A stretch of DNA of 64,000 bases from Streptomyces puniciscabiei (lineage in GTDB: Bacteria; Actinomycetota; Actinomycetes; Streptomycetales; Streptomycetaceae). The stretch lies in the NCBI RefSeq assembly GCF_006715785.1, contig NZ_VFNX01000001.1, forward strand, positions 2,618,501-2,682,500. The letters run 5' to 3'. This document shows, piece after piece, positions 36,357-44,834 of the stretch. Each line of letters starts with the position of its first letter. The stretch's first letter is position 1. The notes under the pieces were generated by a model. The model worked only from the letters and a program-made list of their open reading frames with translations, was not told the DNA's origin and made no database searches. A program made the position numbers and the translations under genes.

Positions 36357-37646
36357 GTGGCCCAGGAAACCGACGCGCCGCAGGCGCCCCCGACCGTTCC
36401 CACGGCTCCGGCGCGGGCCCTGCTGCCGTTCATCCTGCCCGGCGTGGCCGTCGGCGTGGTCTCGAGCCTGGTCTACGTCGGGGTGAGCGCGGCGGCGGAG
36501 CAGCTCCTGCACGTGCTGTGGGGGCCGCTGCCGGACGCGCTCGGGGTGGGCCGCTACTCGGTGCTGTGGATGTTCGTGATGCTGACCGCCACGGGGCTCG
36601 CGGTCGGGCTCGTGGTGTGGAAGGTGCCCGGACACGCCGGTCCCGATCCGGCCACGGTCGGCCTGAACGCGCCGGTGCTGCCGCCGCTCGTGCTGCCGGG
36701 GCTGGTGCTGGCGACCGGGCTGATGCTGGCCGGCGGCCCGAGCCTCGGCCCGGAGAACCCGATCATCGCCGTGAACGTGGGCCTCGCGGCCTGGCTCGGC
36801 ACCCGCCTGATGCCCCGGGCACCCGGCAGCCTGTGGCCGGTGCTGGCGGAGGCGGCGACGATCGGTGCGCTGTTCGGCACGCCGGTGGCGGCGGCGCTGG
36901 TGATCTCCGAGGCGCTGGCCGGGCGCCCGATGCACGGCCGGCTGTGGGACAACCTGTTCGCACCGCTGACCGCCGGCGCGTGCGGGGCCGTGACGACCAC
37001 CCTGCTGTTCCATCCGACCTTCGACCTGGGGCTGCCGCCTCTCGGCCACCCGGACGCGGAGGACGTGCTGGCGGCGCTCGTGATCGCCTCGGCGGCCGCG
37101 CTGCTCGGCATGTGCGCCGTGTACGCCTTCCCGTACGTCCACGAGGCCTTCCGGCGGCTGCGGCACCCGATGCTGATGCTTCCGGCCGGCGGGGTCGTAC
37201 TGGGCGCCCTGGGAGCCCTGGGCGGCCATCTGACGCTCTTCAAGGGGCTGTCGGAGGTCGGCGAGCTGGCCCGGCACCCGGACGGCTGGTCGGCGGGGCA
37301 GTTCGCCGGGATGGCGGTGGTGAAGCTGGCCGCGCTGCTCGTCGCCGCGTCCTGCGGTTTCCGCGGCGGCCGTATCTTCCCGGCGGTCTTCATCGGCAGC
37401 GCCCTGGGCCTGTGCGCCCATGCGCTCGTTCCGGCCGTGGATCCGGCGCTGGGCGTGGCGACGGGTGTCCTGGGCATGCTCCTGGCGATCACCCGGCAGG
37501 GCTGGGTGAGCCTGTTCACCGCCGCCGTCCTGGTGGCCTCGCCCGCCATCATCGCCGTGCTGTGCATCGCGTCGCTGCCGGCCTGGCTGCTGGTCACCGG
37601 GCGACCACAGATGCAACTCCGGGGCGACGGCACCCCGATCCGCTGA
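36357..37646 (+). CDS. ClC-type ion channel/antiporter-like protein
   Basis: 429-residue polytopic membrane protein of the ClC superfamily, YfeO-like branch. GGPSLGPENPIIAVNVG replaces the GREGP anion-selectivity motif and GFRGGRIFPAVFIGSALGL corresponds to the GxFxP motif; about ten helices surround them. The start GTG 36357 gives MAQETDAPQ. Its stop is 32 bases from the glutamate decarboxylase start with no terminator between, so the two are probably cotranscribed. In enteric bacteria ClC antiporters support glutamate-decarboxylase acid resistance by electrical shunting, which suggests a similar partnership. Divergent from tipA. Confidence 0.85.
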   Translation: MAQETDAPQAPPTVPTAPARALLPFILPGVAVGVVSSLVYVGVSAAAEQLLHVLWGPLPDALGVGRYSVLWMFVMLTATGLAVGLVVWKVPGHAGPDPATVGLNAPVLPPLVLPGLVLATGLMLAGGPSLGPENPIIAVNVGLAAWLGTRLMPRAPGSLWPVLAEAATIGALFGTPVAAALVISEALAGRPMHGRLWDNLFAPLTAGACGAVTTTLLFHPTFDLGLPPLGHPDAEDVLAALVIASAAALLGMCAVYAFPYVHEAFRRLRHPMLMLPAGGVVLGALGALGGHLTLFKGLSEVGELARHPDGWSAGQFAGMAVVKLAALLVAASCGFRGGRIFPAVFIGSALGLCAHALVPAVDPALGVATGVLGMLLAITRQGWVSLFTAAVLVASPAIIAVLCIASLPAWLLVTGRPQMQLRGDGTPIR

Positions 37647-37678
37647 CCCCCTTCCCCGGACTCCCTGGAGGCACGTTC

Positions 37679-39085
37679 ATGGCCCTGCACAAAGGTCCCG
37701 AAAAACACGAACAGCGGACGGTTTCCGTCAACCCGTTCTACGGGGAGGCCAATCCGGTCGGCGGCATGACGGAGGCCCCGCCCACGCACCGGCTCCCGGA
37801 CGCGCCGCTCGCCCCGGCCACGGCGTACCAGCTCGTGCACGACGAGCTGATGCTGGACGGCAACTCCCGGCTGAACCTGGCCACGTTCGTCACCACCTGG
37901 ATGGAGCCGCAGGCCGGGGTGCTGATGGCGGAGTGCCGGGACAAGAACATGATCGACAAGGACGAGTACCCGCGCACGGCCGAACTGGAGCGGCGCTGCG
38001 TGGCGATGCTCGCCGACCTGTGGAACGCGCCGGACCCCGCGGCCGCCGTGGGCTGTTCGACGACCGGGTCGAGCGAGGCGTGCATGCTCGCCGGGATGGC
38101 GCTCAAGCGACGCTGGGCCCAGCGCAACGCCGACCGCTACCCGGGCGCCCGCCCCAACCTGGTCATGGGCGTCAACGTCCAGGTGTGCTGGGAGAAGTTC
38201 TGCAACTTCTGGGAGGTGGAGGCCCGGCTCGTGCCCATGGAGGGCGACCGCTTCCACCTGGACCCGCGGGCGGCGGCCGAGCTGTGCGACGAGAACACCA
38301 TCGGGGTCGTCGGCATCCTCGGCTCGACCTTCGACGGTTCCTACGAGCCGATCGCCGACCTGTGCGCCGCCCTGGACGCCCTGCAGGAGCGCACCGGGCT
38401 GGACGTCCCGGTGCACGTGGACGGCGCGTCCGGCGGCATGGTGGCGCCCTTCCTGGACCCGGACCTCGTGTGGGACTTCCGGCTGCCGCGCGTGGCCTCG
38501 ATCAACACCTCGGGGCACAAGTACGGGCTGGTGTACCCTGGCGTCGGCTGGGCGCTGTGGCGGGACAAGGAGGCACTGCCCGAGGAGCTGGTCTTCCGGG
38601 TCAACTACCTGGGCGGCGACATGCCGACCTTCGCCCTCAACTTCTCCCGGCCCGGTGCCCAGGTGGTCGCGCAGTACTACACGTTCCTGCGGCTCGGCCG
38701 CGAGGGGTACCGCGCGGTGCAGCAGTCGACGCGGGACGTGGCGACCTCGCTCGCCGGGCGGATCGCGGAGCTGGGCGACTTCCGGCTGCTGACCCGGGGC
38801 GACCAGCTGCCGGTCTTCGCCTTCACCACCGCCCCGGAGGTGACGTCGTACGACGTCTTCGACGTCTCCCGGCGGCTGCGCGAGAGCGGCTGGCTGGTGC
38901 CCGCGTACACGTTCCCGGCGAACCGGGAGGACCTCTCCGTGCTGCGGGTCGTGTGCCGCAACGGCTTCTCCCACGACCTGGCCGACCTGTTCCTCGCCGA
39001 CCTGACCCGGCTGCTGCCCGAACTGCGCCGGCAGCCGCATCCGCTGACCCGGGACAAGGAGGCGGCGACCGGGTTCCACCACTGA
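37679..39085 (+). CDS. gad: Glutamate decarboxylase
   Basis: 468-residue PLP enzyme converting glutamate to GABA and CO2 while consuming a proton. N-terminal VNPFYGEANPVGGMTEAPPTHRLP resembles bacterial GadB. GCSTTGSSEACMLAGMALKRRW contacts PLP phosphate, HVDGASGGMVAPF holds the PLP Asp, and SINTSGHKYGLVYPGVGW contains the Schiff-base Lys. The C-terminus HPLTRDKEAATGFHH ends with two histidines like the auto-inhibitory tail of GadB. GGAGG is 8 bases before the ATG. No gadC-like antiporter is adjacent; the coupled neighbour is the ClC-type protein. Confidence 0.95.
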   Translation: MALHKGPEKHEQRTVSVNPFYGEANPVGGMTEAPPTHRLPDAPLAPATAYQLVHDELMLDGNSRLNLATFVTTWMEPQAGVLMAECRDKNMIDKDEYPRTAELERRCVAMLADLWNAPDPAAAVGCSTTGSSEACMLAGMALKRRWAQRNADRYPGARPNLVMGVNVQVCWEKFCNFWEVEARLVPMEGDRFHLDPRAAAELCDENTIGVVGILGSTFDGSYEPIADLCAALDALQERTGLDVPVHVDGASGGMVAPFLDPDLVWDFRLPRVASINTSGHKYGLVYPGVGWALWRDKEALPEELVFRVNYLGGDMPTFALNFSRPGAQVVAQYYTFLRLGREGYRAVQQSTRDVATSLAGRIAELGDFRLLTRGDQLPVFAFTTAPEVTSYDVFDVSRRLRESGWLVPAYTFPANREDLSVLRVVCRNGFSHDLADLFLADLTRLLPELRRQPHPLTRDKEAATGFHH

Positions 39086-39169
39086 CCGGGGGCAGCCGAT
39101 CCGCGGTCGCCCTCCGTGCTCGACCCGCGGGCGGTCCGGGTCACCGCCGTACGACCGCCCGCCCCGCGG

Positions 39170-39718
39170 TCACCCCCAGGAGTCGCCCTGTTCCTGGGCC
39201 ACCAGCTCGAAGGCCGTCCTGCCGTCCAGGGACTCGCGGATGATGTCGGCGTGGCCCGCGTGCCGGGCCGTCTCGCGGATCAGGTGCAGGCACAGCCAGC
39301 GCAGGCTGACCCGGGCCTCCGGCGGGAACCAGGGGTCCGGCGGCAGCGGGAAGGTGTCGTCCAGGCTCGGCGCCGAGCGGATGAACTTCTCCGTCTCGGC
39401 GGCGACCTGCTCCCAGTACGCCAGCTGGGAGGCGACCGTCTCCTCGCCGACCAGCTGGAAGGTCTCGTGCCAGTTCGACTCGTCGCGCTTGATCGCCGGC
39501 GGTTCCTGGCGGGCGCGGGCGATCCAGCTCTGTTCGACCTCCGCGACATGCTTGAGCAGGCCGCCGAGCGACAGCTCGCTGGCACTGGGGCGGGAGCGGG
39601 CCTGCTCCTCCGTCAGGCCGAGCAGGGCCCGGCGGATCCCGCCGCGCTGCTCCTCGATGAAGGCGAGCAGCGCCCCGCGCTCGTCGCCCTGTGCCTCCGC
39701 CGGTACGTGCGTGACCAT
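39170..39718 (-). CDS. DinB family protein (DUF664)
   Basis: 182-residue four-helix-bundle DinB/DUF664 protein. Metal-ligand histidines are expected in GLLKHVAEVEQSWIAR, SNWHETFQL and LIRETARHAGHADIIRE, the last being the typical R-x-x-G-H motif. Family members in actinobacteria include thiol (mycothiol)-dependent transferases. It is monocistronic, convergent with gad and 139 bases downstream in minus direction of the aldehyde dehydrogenase start region. The substrate is unknown. Confidence 0.88.
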   Translation of the reverse strand: MVTHVPAEAQGDERGALLAFIEEQRGGIRRALLGLTEEQARSRPSASELSLGGLLKHVAEVEQSWIARARQEPPAIKRDESNWHETFQLVGEETVASQLAYWEQVAAETEKFIRSAPSLDDTFPLPPDPWFPPEARVSLRWLCLHLIRETARHAGHADIIRESLDGRTAFELVAQEQGDSWG

Positions 39719-39857
39719 GGTCTACCGCCCTTCGTCCACCTTGCCGGGGCCTGTGCCCCCCTGACACCGACGACGCTACGGGCCATCGCGGTCAGCTTCT
39801 GTCCGCAATGGCCCGCGACTTTCCAGGACAGTGCGAGAGACACCGGTCAGACAGCGG

Positions 39858-41318
39858 TCAGAACGGGAACCCGCTGCGGCCGTGCTGGACCGAGATCCAC
39901 TTGACGGTGGTGAAGGCCTCCAGCGTCGTCTCGCCGTTCAGTCGGCCGATGCCGGAGTGCTTCTCGCCGCCGAACGGCACGATCGGCTCGTCGTGGACGG
40001 TGCCGTCGTTCACGTGGAACATGCCGGTGTCGATCTGCTTGGCGAAGGCGACACCCCGCTCGATGTCGCCCGTGTGGACGGCCCCGCTGAGGCCGTACGG
40101 CGTGTCGTTGACGATGCGCAGCGCCTCCTCCTCGCCGTCGAACGGGACGAGGAAGACGACCGGCCCGAACACCTCCTGCTGGAGCAGCGCGGAGTCGGCG
40201 GGGATGTCGGTGAGCACGCTGGGCGCCACCAGGTTGCCCTCCGTGCTGCCCCGCACCAGGGCCGTGGCGCCCTCCGCGATCGCCTGCTCGACGACGCCGG
40301 AAACGGCGTTCGCCTGCTGGGAGTTGATCACCGGGCCGATGACGGTCTGCGGGTCGCGCGGGTCGCCGACCTTCAGCGACTTCACCTTGGCGACGAACTT
40401 GTCGGTGAACTCCTCGGCGACGGACGCGTCCACGAGGACCCGGTTGGCCGCCATGCAGACCTGGCCCTGGTGGACGAACCGGCTGAAGACCGCGGCGTCC
40501 ACCGCGTAGTCGATGTCGGCGTCGTCCAGGACCACCAGCGCGCTGTTGCCGCCCAGTTCGAGCACCGAGCGCTTGAAGTTCGCGGCGCAGACGGTGGCCA
40601 CGTGCCGGCCGACCTTGTCCGAACCGGTGAAGGAGATGACCTTCGGGACCGGGTGCTCGATGAACGCGTCACCGATCTCGGCGATGTCGGTGACGACGAC
40701 GTTGAGCAGACCGCCGGGCAGCCCGGCCTCCTCGAAGATCTTCGCGATCAGCGTGCCGCCGGCGATCGGGGTGTTCTGGTGCGGCTTGAGGACGACGGCG
40801 TTGCCGAGCGCGAGCGCCGGGGCGACCGACTTGATCGACAGCAGGAAGGGGAAGTTGAACGGGCTGATCACGCCGACGACGCCGACCGGCACCCGGTAGA
40901 CGCGGTTCTCCTTGCCGTCGACCGGGGAGGGCAGGATCCGGCCCTCGGGGCGCAGCGCCAGGTTGATCGACTCGCGCAGGAACTCCTTGGCGAGGTGCAG
41001 CTCGAAACCGGCCTTCACGCGCGTGCCGCCCAGTTCCGCGATGATCAGGTCGGCTATCTCCTGCTCACGGTCCTCTATGAGCCGAAGGGCCCGCTCGAAG
41101 ACCGCGCGGCGGGCGTAGGGGTTGGTCCCGGCCCACTTCTTCTGGGCCCGGGCGGCGGCCCGGTAGGCCTGGTCCACCTCGTCCACCGTGGCCACCGTGA
41201 TCGAGGCCAGCTTCTCGTCGTCGTACGGGTTGAAGTCGATGACGTCCCAGGAGCCGGTGCCCGGTCGCCACTCTCCGTCGATGTACTGCTGGGCCAGGTC
41301 GCTGAAGTAGGACGACAT
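39858..41318 (-). CDS. Aldehyde dehydrogenase family protein
   Basis: 486-residue NAD(P)-dependent dehydrogenase. Motifs are GVISPFNFPFLLSIKSVAPALALGNAVVLKP (cofactor), ISFTGSDKVG, LELGGNSALVVLDDADID (general-base Glu) and FVHQGQVCMAANRVLV (catalytic Cys). FGGEKHSGIGRLNGETTLEAFTTVKWIS ends the protein. The closest look is to benzaldehyde/vanillin-type dehydrogenases, so an aromatic or GABA-derived semialdehyde substrate is possible; the gad gene nearby makes succinate semialdehyde worth considering but is not evidence by itself. Start ATG 41318. Confidence 0.92.
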   Translation of the reverse strand: MSSYFSDLAQQYIDGEWRPGTGSWDVIDFNPYDDEKLASITVATVDEVDQAYRAAARAQKKWAGTNPYARRAVFERALRLIEDREQEIADLIIAELGGTRVKAGFELHLAKEFLRESINLALRPEGRILPSPVDGKENRVYRVPVGVVGVISPFNFPFLLSIKSVAPALALGNAVVLKPHQNTPIAGGTLIAKIFEEAGLPGGLLNVVVTDIAEIGDAFIEHPVPKVISFTGSDKVGRHVATVCAANFKRSVLELGGNSALVVLDDADIDYAVDAAVFSRFVHQGQVCMAANRVLVDASVAEEFTDKFVAKVKSLKVGDPRDPQTVIGPVINSQQANAVSGVVEQAIAEGATALVRGSTEGNLVAPSVLTDIPADSALLQQEVFGPVVFLVPFDGEEEALRIVNDTPYGLSGAVHTGDIERGVAFAKQIDTGMFHVNDGTVHDEPIVPFGGEKHSGIGRLNGETTLEAFTTVKWISVQHGRSGFPF

Positions 41319-41430
41319 GTGATCCCTCAATCACTAGCGAAGACAGATCCCGGTCACGGTCTGATCGCACGTCATCGTACTTGTGTTTAAAGCGAGTTGA
41401 AGGCGCAGTCAGGACACTCGGAGAAAGTGC

Positions 41431-42291
41431 TCAGGACAGCTGGAGCAGTCCCCGGAGGAGATCCCGGCTCTCGTCGGGGCCCGGGCTGTCCTGCTGGAGT
41501 TCCTTCAGGGCCTGCTCGTACTGGGCGACGTCCTCGCGCTTGTCCAGGTAGAGGGCGCTGGTCAGCTGCTCCATGTAGACGACGTCGGACAGGTCGGCGT
41601 CGGGGAAGCTGAGGATGGTGAAGGCGCCGCTCTCGCCGGAGTGCCCGCCGAAGCTGAACGGCATGATCTGCAGCCGCACGTTGGGCCGCTCGGAGAGCTC
41701 GATGAGGTGCTGGAGCTGGCCGCGCATCACCTCGCGGTCGCCGTAGGGACGGCGCAGGGCGGCCTCGTCGAGGACGAAGTGGAACTCCGGGGCGCCGGAC
41801 GCGAACAGGTGCTTCTGCCGCTCCAGGCGCAGTGCGACCCGCCGTTCGACGTCGGCCGGGCTCGCGCCCTTCATGCCGCGCCGGACCACCGCGCGGGCGT
41901 AGTCCGCCGTCTGCAGCAGGCCGTGCACGAACTGCACCTCGTAGACGCGGATCAGGGAGGCGGCGCCCTCCAGGCCCACATAGGTGGGGAACCAGCTGGG
42001 CAGGACGTCGGTGTAACTGTGCCACCAGCCCGCCACGTTGGCCTCGCGGGCGAGGGAGAGCAGCGACTCGCGCTGTGTCTCGTCCGTGATGCCGTACAGC
42101 GTCAGCAGGTCCTCCACGTCCCTGGTCTTGAAGCTCACCCGGCCCAGCTCCATCCGGCTGATCTTCGACTCGGAGGCGCGGATGGAGTACCCCGCCGCCT
42201 CGCGCGTGATGCCCCGTGCCTCACGCAGTCGCCTGAGTTGCGAGCCGAGCAGCATCCGCCGCACCACCGATCCGGGCTCTCCCGCGCTCAC
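41431..42291 (-). CDS. XRE-family regulator with DUF5753 (WhiJ-like)
   Basis: 286 residues. The N-terminal Xre helix-turn-helix LGSQLRRLREARGITREAAGYSIRASESKISRMELGR (about 15-50) leads to a DUF5753 domain: VAGWWHSYTDVLPSWFPTYVGLEGAAS, VHGLLQTADYARAVV, RQKHLFASGAPEFHFVLDEAALRRPYG, YMEQLTSALYLDK. It is divergent from an ATPase-domain protein and near a DUF397 gene: the three-part WhiJ/AbaA-like set abundant in Streptomyces and linked to development and antibiotic control. GTG start at 42291. An inverted repeat 75 bases upstream and a 30-bp box may be its operators. Confidence 0.93.
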   Translation of the reverse strand: MSAGEPGSVVRRMLLGSQLRRLREARGITREAAGYSIRASESKISRMELGRVSFKTRDVEDLLTLYGITDETQRESLLSLAREANVAGWWHSYTDVLPSWFPTYVGLEGAASLIRVYEVQFVHGLLQTADYARAVVRRGMKGASPADVERRVALRLERQKHLFASGAPEFHFVLDEAALRRPYGDREVMRGQLQHLIELSERPNVRLQIMPFSFGGHSGESGAFTILSFPDADLSDVVYMEQLTSALYLDKREDVAQYEQALKELQQDSPGPDESRDLLRGLLQLS

Positions 42292-42366
42292 GTTCGCCGC
42301 CTCCCCAACCGTCTTCAGGGCCCGCAGTCTGCCACTAAAACACTCCGAGCAGTACTCGTCCGGTTA

Positions 42367-42395
42367 CGGAAACGGAAAGAGGCGGGCCGTTTCCG
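42367..42395. promoter_or_regulatory. Inverted repeat upstream of the WhiJ-like regulator
   Basis: Arms CGGAAACGG and CCGTTTCCG, perfect 9 bp with an 11-base spacer, 75 bases upstream of the regulator's GTG, inside the 308-bp divergent region. Candidate operator or promoter element. Confidence 0.5.
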
Positions 42396-42495
42396 CCTGG
42401 GTGTGGTCGGGAAGAGGTCAGGACCTGTGGCGGTGACCGCCGACAAGATGGCGGAAAAAATGGCCAAGAAGTGGTACGGGCAGGGCTATTTCGGT

Positions 42496-42525
42496 CGCGT
42501 GCACGTGCATCTGCCCTTGCATCTG
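42496..42525 (+). promoter_or_regulatory. 30-bp box, copy 1, upstream of the HATPase gene
   Basis: CGCGTGCACGTGCAT followed by CTGCCCTTGCATCTG, 74 bases before the ATG at 42600. It contains a direct repeat TGCATCTG with 12-base period. A copy with 27 of 30 identities lies in the same orientation 82 bases before the DUF397 gene. Confidence 0.7.
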
Positions 42526-42599
42526 CTCTGCGCATCCGAAACCATGGTGCCGCACCACCGCTGCATCGCAACGACCGCGAATTCCCGGGAGTGCCTCGC

Positions 42600-43094
42600 A
42601 TGGGGACGAATGGATCGACCATGCTCAAGCCGTTACGGCAGGGCCTTCCGCCGCTGGATCCCGCGGCCGTGTCCGATGCCGCCTCCTGCGCCCTGCCCGC
42701 CCGCTACGAAGCGGTGCGCGAGGCCCGGCGCTTCACCCGCGGCACCCTCGACCAGTGGGACATCGGCGACCGTTTCGACGACATATGCCTCGTCGTCTCC
42801 GAACTCGTCACCAACGCCCTGCGCCACGGACTGCCGACCGACACCGGATGCGCCGAGCACCAGTCCTCGGTGCGGCTGCACCTGATGCGCTGGACCGAGC
42901 GGCTGGTGTGCGCGGTGCGCGACCCGAGCCACGAGACGCCGGCGCCGCGCGACTCGGACGACTTCTCCGCCGAGTCCGGGCGCGGGCTGTTCCTGGTCGA
43001 CTCCTTCGCCGACAGCTGGGGCTGGCACCCGCTCGCGGGCACGCTCCACGGCAAGGTGGTCTGGGCTCTGTTCCGGCTGCAGTCGGCCGGCTGA
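42600..43094 (+). CDS. HATPase_c anti-sigma-like ATP-binding protein
   Basis: 164-residue single-domain GHKL ATPase of the RsbW/SpoIIAB-like type frequent in Streptomyces. N box VVSELVTNALRHGLP, G1 VRDPSHETP, G2-like SGRGLFLVDSFADSWGWHP and KVVWALF. No separate sigma factor is adjacent; in WhiJ-type sets this protein accompanies the Xre regulator and DUF397 partner. The ATG at 42600 (MGTNGSTML) has GGGAG 9 bases upstream. Transcription probably starts within the region holding the 30-bp box. Confidence 0.9.
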   Translation: MGTNGSTMLKPLRQGLPPLDPAAVSDAASCALPARYEAVREARRFTRGTLDQWDIGDRFDDICLVVSELVTNALRHGLPTDTGCAEHQSSVRLHLMRWTERLVCAVRDPSHETPAPRDSDDFSAESGRGLFLVDSFADSWGWHPLAGTLHGKVVWALFRLQSAG

Positions 43095-43184
43095 CGCCGT
43101 ACGGCACCCATCGACGCCGAGTTTCTACGCGCGTACACCCCGACATCGTTGCCAAGAACACGCGCGGGGGCGCACTGCGAGGCC

Positions 43185-43454
43185 TCAGCTCACTATCAGG
43201 TGATCGAACTCGCCGTCCTTGACGCCGAGGAGCATGGCCTCGATCTCCGCGCGCGTGTAGACGAGCGCGGGGCCGTCCGGGAAACGCGAGTTGCGCACGG
43301 CGACGTCGCCGCCGGGCAGCCGCGCGAACTCCACGCAGGAACCCTGCGAATTGCTGTGCCTGCTCTTCTGCCAGGCCACTCCGACCAGCTGCTCGGCAGC
43401 CATGCCGTTGTACACGTCGTACCCCCCGTACACGCCGTCAACGTCGCGGTCCAC
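43185..43454 (-). CDS. DUF397 protein (whiJ-set small partner)
   Basis: 89-residue DUF397 protein: AWQKSRHSNSQGSCVEFARLPGGDVAVRNSRFPDGPALVYTRAEIEAML is the whole domain. Such proteins are partners of DUF5753/Xre regulators and have been treated as antitoxin-like or regulatory modules. The GTG at 43454 has GGGGAG 7 bases upstream. It is convergent with the HATPase gene, and its upstream region carries the second copy of the 30-bp box. Confidence 0.92.
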   Translation of the reverse strand: MDRDVDGVYGGYDVYNGMAAEQLVGVAWQKSRHSNSQGSCVEFARLPGGDVAVRNSRFPDGPALVYTRAEIEAMLLGVKDGEFDHLIVS

Positions 43455-43536
43455 AGGTCGCTCCCCGGTGGTGCACTGGCTGGTGTGGCCATAGATGCTG
43501 TGGTCAACTGACCCGGATCATAACCTTGTTCATGTG

Positions 43537-43566
43537 CAGATGCATGAGCAAATGCACGTGCACGCG
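43537..43566 (-). promoter_or_regulatory. 30-bp box, copy 2, upstream of the DUF397 gene
   Basis: On the minus strand CGCGTGCACGTGCAT then TTGCTCATGCATCTG, 82 bases before the GTG at 43454. 27 of 30 positions equal copy 1 (42496-42525), in the same orientation relative to its gene. Confidence 0.7.
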
Positions 43567-43622
43567 CGGTGGCTCCACGGTTACAGCTTTGACGTTCGCT
43601 TTACCGTCCGGAAGACGCGGCC

Positions 43623-44087
43623 TCAGGCAAGCTGCTCCAGCGTCTGCCCCAGAGCAGGCAGGACATGCCCCCGCCACCCCCCGTCCATGATCCTCCGTGC
43701 CATCAGCTGAGCCGGGTCGTCCGGATCGAAGCCTTCGTGCACCAGAAAGAGACGCGTACCGCGCCCTTCCTGTTCCAGGGTCCAGGTGATGGTCCAGTCC
43801 GCGGGGTTGGCCGGATCGGCGTCGGCCCAGCGGACGGACAGCATCCGCTCGATGTCGTAGGCCAGCACCCGCACCTCCACGACCCCGGAGAAGCGGGCGT
43901 TCGGACGCGGGACGGAGGTCATCCGGTACCGCTGGCCGACCTCCAGCCGGAAGCCCTCGGCGCCGGGCATCTGCCACTGCGCGAGCAGTGCGGGGTCGGT
44001 CAGGGCGCGCCAGACCTTGGCGGGCGGGTGCGGGAAGAACTGGTCGACACGGATGGTGGTCAGGTCGTCAGCGGGTTGGGCGTTCAT
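43623..44087 (-). CDS. SRPBCC/AHSA1-family protein
   Basis: 154-residue START-like protein of the AHSA1/SRPBCC family: IRVDQFFPHPPAKVWRALTDPALLAQWQ at the N-terminus, VEVRVLAYDIERMLSVRW, and WTLEQEGRGTRLFLVHEGF near the end. In such operons with an ArsR repressor the protein is of unknown role, maybe lipid or hydrophobic ligand binding. Its ATG overlaps the stop of the ArsR gene by 4 bp. Third gene of a VOC-ArsR-SRPBCC operon. Confidence 0.9.
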   Translation of the reverse strand: MNAQPADDLTTIRVDQFFPHPPAKVWRALTDPALLAQWQMPGAEGFRLEVGQRYRMTSVPRPNARFSGVVEVRVLAYDIERMLSVRWADADPANPADWTITWTLEQEGRGTRLFLVHEGFDPDDPAQLMARRIMDGGWRGHVLPALGQTLEQLA

Positions 44088-44440
44088 GGCTGGTCATCGT
44101 CGGGCAGACGGTCGAGCAGGTCGCCGAGGCCCTTCAGCCGGTCGCGCCAGAACCGCTCGTACGGGTGGAGCCAGTCCTGCACCTCGGCGAGGGGGGCGGC
44201 CTCCAGGCGGTAGATGCGCTGCCGCCCGGAGCGCTGTTCGGAGACGAGGCCGGCCTCCCGGAGCACCTTGAGGTGTTCCGAGAGGCTCGGGCGGCGCATG
44301 TCGAAGTGGTCGGCCAGGGCCTGGACGGGCTGCGGTCCGCGCTCGCGCAGCAGGCGCAGCACCTCCCGGCGGGTGGCGTTGGCGAGCGCGGCGAAGACAC
44401 GGTCCTCGGCGGCGGTACCCGTCCCGGTCCCGGTGCTCAT
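44084..44440 (-). CDS. ArsR/SmtB-family repressor
   Basis: 118-residue winged-helix repressor: DRVFAALANATRREVLRLLRERG, PQPVQALADHFDMRRPSLSEHLKVLREAGLVSEQRSGRQRIY, typical of the ArsR group paired with AHSA1 proteins. It has no cysteines for metal sensing, so it is not a metal sensor. Second gene of the operon, 7 bases after the VOC gene and overlapping the SRPBCC gene. The long inverted repeat at 44835-44879 upstream of the operon is the likely binding site. Confidence 0.93.
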   Translation of the reverse strand: MSTGTGTGTAAEDRVFAALANATRREVLRLLRERGPQPVQALADHFDMRRPSLSEHLKVLREAGLVSEQRSGRQRIYRLEAAPLAEVQDWLHPYERFWRDRLKGLGDLLDRLPDDDQP

Positions 44441-44447
44441 GGTGCGG

Positions 44448-44822
44448 TCAGAAGCCTTCCTTCTCCGTCAGCAGCATCAGACCGTTGCCGTCGGGGTCCG
44501 TGAAGGAGGCCATGCGCCCCCACGGGTACTCCTCCGGGCCCTGCACCTCGGTGCCCGCCTCGGCGAGCCGTGCGCAGTCGGCGTCGACATCGGTCGTCAC
44601 CAACATGATCCCCCGTGCCGAACCGGGCTCGAAACCGCCCATCCCCGGACCGGAGAGCGTGAAGACGGTCTGCGCGCCCTTCGGAGCGACCTGGAGCCAG
44701 CGCCCGGGCGGCATCTGCAGATCGGCGGTGACGTCGAAGCCGAGGACGTCCCGGTAGAAGCGCAGGGCACGGTCCTGGTCGGTGACGGGGAGGGTGACGA
44801 AGGAGGCGTGGGTGATGTTCAT
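44448..44822 (-). CDS. VOC family (glyoxalase/bleomycin resistance-like) protein
   Basis: 124-residue vicinal-oxygen-chelate protein: SFVTLPVTDQDRALRFYRDVLGFDV, GIMLVTTDVDADCARLAEAGTEV and MASFTDPDGNGLMLL. The betaalphabetabetabeta repeats are complete and a glutamate-to-leucine-type ending (GLMLLTEKEGF) means the usual last metal ligand is not obvious. It could be a dioxygenase-fold binding protein rather than an enzyme. First gene of the ArsR-controlled operon; its promoter overlaps the inverted repeat. Confidence 0.9.
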   Translation of the reverse strand: MNITHASFVTLPVTDQDRALRFYRDVLGFDVTADLQMPPGRWLQVAPKGAQTVFTLSGPGMGGFEPGSARGIMLVTTDVDADCARLAEAGTEVQGPEEYPWGRMASFTDPDGNGLMLLTEKEGF

Positions 44823-44834
44823 GGGTACGACAAT

